Both the position numbers and the translations under genes were made by a program. Of a stretch of DNA of 64,000 nt, positions 60,719-64,000 are shown in pieces (within the stretch, counting starts at the first letter, position 1; the number at the start of each line of letters is the position of its first letter). The DNA comes from UBA1732 sp045114235 (GTDB lineage: Bacteria > Verrucomicrobiota > Lentisphaeria > Victivallales > UBA1829), in the NCBI GenBank assembly GCA_045114235.1, contig JBGUKB010000068.1, positions 1 to 64,000 of the forward strand, in the 5' to 3' direction. The notes beneath the pieces were generated by a model. It did not search any database and was not told the DNA's origin. It worked only from the letters and a program-made list of their open reading frames with translations.

Positions 60719-60747
60719 ATTTTACACGCTGAAAACCGTTTTGTCAA
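60719..60747 (-). promoter_or_regulatory. Promoter of hcp
   Basis: On the minus strand, TTGACA (60742-60747), a 17-bp spacer and TAAAAT (60719-60724), 61 bp before the start. This is the closest to the sigma-70 consensus in the window. No clear FNR or NsrR palindrome was recognised. Confidence 0.75.
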
Positions 60748-60824
60748 ATCGTTTCCGCGGAAAACACAAAGGTTTTGCGATAATCATGCCTCCCGCGAAT
60801 CCGGTGACATTCCGTTTTGTCCCC

Positions 60825-60872
60825 GTGCGCAAGCGAAGCTGAGCGCACAGCCGCAGTGGAGGCTCAGCTTCC
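60825..60872 (-). repeat. Double-hairpin repeat, copy 4 (overlaps the glnS stop)
   Basis: On the minus strand, GGAAGC-TGA-GCCTCC (60858-60872, one mismatch), linker ACTGCGGCT, then GTGCGC ... GCGCAC (60825-60848) with AGCTTCGCT in the loop. The glnS TGA (60864-60866) forms the loop of the first hairpin. This is the most diverged copy. Confidence 0.75.
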
Positions 60873-62555
60873 CTTCTTCGCGATCTTGGACCAGGAATCC
60901 TTCAGGGCGACCGTGCGGTTGAACACCGGATGCTCCTTGGAGTGGTCCTTCGGGTCGGAGAAGAAATAGCCGATGCGCTCGAACTGGACGTGCGTGGACG
61001 GCGGAAGCTCGGCGAGGCCGGGTTCGATGCGGCACTTCGCGACCTTCAGGGATTCCGGGTTCAGATAGCTCTTCCAGTCGGCGTCCTCCGGGATGGCGGA
61101 GAGGTCGGGGACCGTGAAGAGCTTGTCGTAGAGCCGGACCTCGGCTTCAAGGGACCGGTCGGCGGAGACCCAGTGGATGGTGCCCTTGACCTTGCGTCCG
61201 TCGGGGGCGTTGCCGCCCTTCGTGGCGGGGTCATAGGTGGCATGGAGCTCCACGATCTCGCCGTTCTCGTCCTTCACGAAGGAAGTGCAGGTCACGAAAT
61301 AGGCGCTGCGGAGGCGGACTTCCTTGCCGACCGCGAGGCGGTGGAACTGCTTCACGGGATTCTCCATGAAGTCGTCGCGCTCGATGTAGAGCGTTTTGGA
61401 GAACGGGACCTTGCGGGTTCCGGCGGCAGGGTCTTCCGGGTTGTTCACGGTCTCGACCTCTTCGACCTGGCCTTCCGGGTAGTTGTCGATCACGAGCTTG
61501 AGCGGGTTCATGACCGCCATGGCGCGGCGCGCGGACTTGTTCAGGTCGTCGCGGACGCAGTGGTCGAGGAGTTCGATCTCGGTGAGGCTGTTGAACTTGG
61601 TCACGCCGATGGTCTCGCAGAAATCGCGGATGGCGGAGGCGGGGATGCCGCGGCGGCGCATGCCGCAGATGGTGGGCATGCGTGGATCGTCCCAGCCGTT
61701 CACGAGGCCGGTCTTCACGAGTTCGAGGAGCTTGCGCTTGCTCATGACGGTGTAGGTCAGGTTGAGGCGCGCGAACTCGATCTGCTGGGGCTTGCACGGG
61801 GTGTCGAGCGTGTTCAGGATCCAGTCGTAGAGCGGACGGTGAATCTCGAACTCAAGCGTGCAGATGGAGTGCGTGATGCCTTCGATGGCGTCCTCCAGGC
61901 AGTGCGCGAAATCGTAGAGCGGATAGATGCACCACTTCGAGCCGGTGTTGTGGTGGTCGGCGTGGCGGATGCGGTAGATCGCCGGGTCGCGCATGTGGAT
62001 GTTCGGCGACGCCATGTCGATGCGGGCGCGAAGCACCTTGCTGCCGTCCGGGAATTCGCCGGCGCGCATGCGCTCGAAGAGGTCCAGGTTCTCCTCGACC
62101 GTGCGCTTGCGTCCGGGCGGCTCCTTGCCGGGCTCGGTCAGGGTGCCGCGGTATTCCTTGAACTCGTCCTCGGAGAGCTCGCAGACGTAGGCCTTTCCCA
62201 TTTTGATAAGCTGAAGTGCGTATTCGTACATCTGGTCGAAATAGTCGGACGCGTGGAAGAAACGGTCCTCCCAGTCGGCGCCGAGCCACTTCACGTCCTC
62301 GAGGATGGACTCGACGTACTCGGTGTCCTCCTTCACGGGGTTCGTGTCGTCGAGGCGGAGGTTGAACTTGCCGCCGAACTTCTGCGCGGTGCCGAAGTTC
62401 AGGCAGATGCTCTTCGCATGGCCGAGGTGGAGGTAGCCGTTCGGCTCCGGCGGGAAACGCGTCTTGACCGCGCCGCCGTTCTTGCCGGCTTCGAGGTCCT
62501 TGCGGATGATCTCGTGGATGAAGTTGTCGGGGAGATTGATCTCGGTTTCGCTCAT
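60864..62555 (-). CDS. glnS: Glutaminyl-tRNA synthetase
   Basis: A 563-aa class Ib synthetase. The HIGH motif is PEPNGYLHLGHAKS (36-49). The KMSKS-like motif is TVMSKRKL (about 268-275). Specificity regions LRLDDTNP, DWEDRFF and NTGSKWCIYPLYDFAH match GlnRS rather than GluRS. The C-terminal anticodon-binding barrels are complete. GlnRS is a gamma-proteobacterial/eukaryotic-type enzyme spread by transfer; here it coexists with gatC/gatA at 38-40 kb. Confidence 0.96.
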   Translation of the reverse strand: MSETEINLPDNFIHEIIRKDLEAGKNGGAVKTRFPPEPNGYLHLGHAKSICLNFGTAQKFGGKFNLRLDDTNPVKEDTEYVESILEDVKWLGADWEDRFFHASDYFDQMYEYALQLIKMGKAYVCELSEDEFKEYRGTLTEPGKEPPGRKRTVEENLDLFERMRAGEFPDGSKVLRARIDMASPNIHMRDPAIYRIRHADHHNTGSKWCIYPLYDFAHCLEDAIEGITHSICTLEFEIHRPLYDWILNTLDTPCKPQQIEFARLNLTYTVMSKRKLLELVKTGLVNGWDDPRMPTICGMRRRGIPASAIRDFCETIGVTKFNSLTEIELLDHCVRDDLNKSARRAMAVMNPLKLVIDNYPEGQVEEVETVNNPEDPAAGTRKVPFSKTLYIERDDFMENPVKQFHRLAVGKEVRLRSAYFVTCTSFVKDENGEIVELHATYDPATKGGNAPDGRKVKGTIHWVSADRSLEAEVRLYDKLFTVPDLSAIPEDADWKSYLNPESLKVAKCRIEPGLAELPPSTHVQFERIGYFFSDPKDHSKEHPVFNRTVALKDSWSKIAKKGS

Positions 62556-62604
62556 ATTGTTTCGCTCCGTATCTGGAATTCAGTCAGAAAAAGAATAACT
62601 AAAT

Positions 62605-62633
62605 AGTATAGCACGGTTCAGCCCGGCTTTCAA
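62605..62633 (-). promoter_or_regulatory. Promoter of glnS
   Basis: On the minus strand, GCTTGAAA (-35 TTGAAA at 62628-62633), a 17-bp spacer and TATACT (62605-62610), 50 bp before the start. The -35 lies inside the palindrome CCGGCTTTCAAGCCGG (62624-62639). Confidence 0.75.
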
Positions 62634-62649
62634 GCCGGAATCCGAAAGT

Positions 62650-63555
62650 TCAGCAAAAGTTGACGAAGAGGACCTCCGGGGGACAGCAGATGCGTGCGTG
62701 GAACCAGGTCGCACCGATGCCGGCGGACACGTACATCGTCGCCCCGGTCGAGCTGTGCCGGAAAGCGCCATATTCCAGGCGTTTTCCGTACCGCGAGGAC
62801 GTCATGACCGCGCCGAACCCGGGGATCCGGAACTGGCCGCCGTGCGTGTGGCCGCAGAGGATCAGGGGCGCACCCTTCAGCTTGTCCGTAAGAAGCATGG
62901 CAGCCGCCGTGTCGGGATTGTGCGAGAGCACGCATACGTTCTCGGATTGCGGGATCGACGCTTCGCCGGAAAGCCCGCCGCCTTCCTTGGCGTCGTCCAT
63001 GCCATGGAACAGGATTCCATGTGATTCGGCGGTCTCGTTCAGGAGAAGCTTAAACCCGGTTGAGGTGAAAAGCCCGCGCCAGCGTTCCGCGGGCATCCAT
63101 TTGCGGCGGAGCTCCCAGTTTCCGCAGGCCGCGAACTTGTCCGGGCCGGACGGGATGGTACGCAGGAAATCAAGCGACTTGCCGATCCACGCGGCATCTC
63201 CGGAAAGGTCCCCGCCAAACGCGATGCTGTCCGGCATCGGGATCGCCTCGAACAGCTCGTGAAATGCCTTCGTAAGCCATTCCGTCCCACCGCCCTGCCG
63301 CATGGCAGGAAAAAAACCGCGGATGCCCGCCGTCCGGATGTGCGTATCGGAGAAGAACAGCAGGGTGCGCCCGGCGAGACACGGCTTGGAAACGCGAAGG
63401 AAACGGACGTGCAGGCCGGACGGAAGCACGCGCGTCTCCTTCAGAAGCGAAGGATCGGGCTGCCAGAGCAAAGCGCCGGAACGCTGCTCCGCCGTCAGCT
63501 TCGTCTTCTGTTTCCGGACATAGATCCGGGATTTGAACGGGGAAACGTCCGACAT
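62650..63555 (-). CDS. YkuE/YaeI-type metallophosphoesterase
   Basis: A 301-aa calcineurin-like phosphoesterase. Metal ligands: FFSDTHI, GGDLSGDAAW, GNWELR, SHNPD and GHTHGGQFRIPGFG. The GHTHGGQ-R-P signature is typical of the YkuE/YaeI/LpxG-like group, some of which hydrolyse UDP-2,3-diacylglucosamine. No clear signal peptide or membrane span is seen. The start at 63555 (MSDVS) avoids overlap with the upstream gene; the ribosome-binding site is weak. Confidence 0.82.
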   Translation of the reverse strand: MSDVSPFKSRIYVRKQKTKLTAEQRSGALLWQPDPSLLKETRVLPSGLHVRFLRVSKPCLAGRTLLFFSDTHIRTAGIRGFFPAMRQGGGTEWLTKAFHELFEAIPMPDSIAFGGDLSGDAAWIGKSLDFLRTIPSGPDKFAACGNWELRRKWMPAERWRGLFTSTGFKLLLNETAESHGILFHGMDDAKEGGGLSGEASIPQSENVCVLSHNPDTAAAMLLTDKLKGAPLILCGHTHGGQFRIPGFGAVMTSSRYGKRLEYGAFRHSSTGATMYVSAGIGATWFHARICCPPEVLFVNFC

Positions 63556-63577
63556 GGCCGGCACGCGGGCGACGGAC

Positions 63578-64000
63578 TCAGTCGCCGGAAAGCTCTTTGA
63601 CCATTTCGGCCGGCAGCGGCTCAAGCTTCGCGATCACGCATTCGCCGAGTTCGGGCAGCTTGACCTTTTCGCCGACCTTGTGTTCCACGAGAGCCTGTCC
63701 GAGCGGAGCCTTGTAGGCGATGCGGCCGCGGTCGACGTCGCCGTCCCAGGCGCCGAGGATGTAGTAGGAAATCTCCTTGCCGTTGGCGTCCTTCAGGAAG
63801 ACGCGACAGCCCGGCACGACAGTGTCGGAGAGCTCGACGTCGCTGAAATTCGTGACATCCATGAAACCGAGCGATTTTTCGAGCTCGGAACGGCGTCTCT
63901 GGAGGAAGCGGCGCTGCTCTTTCGCGGCGTCGTATTCCGCATTTTCGCGAAGGTCGCCGAAGCTTCTTGCGTACGCCACGGCCTCGGCGTTCTGCGGGAT
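63578..64000 (-). CDS. greA: GreA/GreB-type transcription elongation factor, 5' part outside the window
   Basis: The last 140 codons of a Gre factor, open to the window edge. The coiled-coil tip residues D and E are present in SFGDLRENAEYDAAKEQ. The C-terminal FKBP-like domain includes LSDTVVPGCRVFLKDANGKEISYYILG and IAYKAPLGQALVEHKVGEKVKL. It rescues backtracked RNA polymerase. The N-terminus is not visible, so a normal 158-aa GreA or a longer fusion, as in chlamydiae, are both possible. Confidence 0.9.
   Translation of the reverse strand: MPQNAEAVAYARSFGDLRENAEYDAAKEQRRFLQRRRSELEKSLGFMDVTNFSDVELSDTVVPGCRVFLKDANGKEISYYILGAWDGDVDRGRIAYKAPLGQALVEHKVGEKVKLPELGECVIAKLEPLPAEMVKELSGD

Noticed and set aside
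62624..62639. CCGGCTTTCAAGCCGG palindrome as a terminator
   Set aside because: It has no T tract and contains the -35 box of the well-formed glnS promoter.

Overview
The window looks like chromosome of a GC-rich, Gram-negative, anaerobic or microaerophilic bacterium, probably from the PVC branch (Lentisphaerota/Verrucomicrobiota relatives fit best, but that is inference). Evidence for an outer membrane: a WaaP-type LPS core kinase, an LpxH-like phosphoesterase and several lipoproteins. Evidence for an anaerobic, pyrophosphate-using lifestyle: a class I hybrid-cluster protein, a PPi-type phosphofructokinase, a membrane pyrophosphatase and a NimA-like flavoprotein. Almost all of the window is ordinary core genome, tightly packed with many 4-base start/stop overlaps. 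No prophage, transposase or CRISPR array is visible. Promoters are unusually uniform: TTGAAA (often preceded by GC), a 16-18 bp spacer, then TATATT/TATAGT-like -10 boxes.

Layout. 0.2-4.4 kb (+): a REC-PP2C-HATPase signalling fusion with an Hpt protein, then an AT-rich GT-C type membrane glycosyltransferase and a Dpm1-like GT2. 4.4-8.4 kb (-): apbE, xerD, tRNA-Asp, tRNA-Ser, xylulokinase. 8.8-10.5 kb (+): a sigma-54 promoter driving glnK-amtB. 10.8-12.2 kb: two small paralogous membrane proteins and a VapBC-like toxin-antitoxin pair. 12.3-23.7 kb (-): peptide-binding lipoprotein and recX, mtaB, proA, then an AICAR formyltransferase-recD2-GSCFA-asnB operon. 23.9-28.3 kb (+): tmk-holB-trmO-ispH plus two genes. 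28.3-41.4 kb (-): purL-dapB-unknown-icd-GNAT-DUF2156-unknown, and pfp-gatC-gatA-ATPase-tadA.

41.4-45.8 kb: a tandem pair of Sel1-repeat membrane proteins bracketed by copies of a 16-bp inverted repeat and a CCCGCG hairpin, with 19-bp tandem repeats upstream. 45.8-48.4 kb (+): NhaC-type antiporter and a nucleotidyltransferase-like protein. 48.5-49.8 kb (-): a polyprenol/phytol kinase-like membrane protein and tRNA-Thr. 50.0-51.8 kb (+): lpxH-like, coaD, DUF177. 52.0-64.0 kb (-): hppA; a surface/LPS cluster (GT2, phosphodiesterase, nucleotidyltransferase, waaP, chagasin-like lipoprotein); hcp; glnS; a metallophosphoesterase; and the 3' part of a greA-type gene cut by the window edge.

The most distinctive non-coding signal is a family of four double-hairpin repeats (45571, 51840, 54392, 60825). 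Each lies downstream of, or overlaps the end of, a gene and points in that gene's direction. In two cases the repeat overlaps the stop codon. Other points of interest are the PII protein that lacks the uridylylation tyrosine, PurL with two N-terminal PurS-like repeats and no glutaminase domain, a stand-alone AICAR formyltransferase, and coexistence of GlnRS with GatCA.
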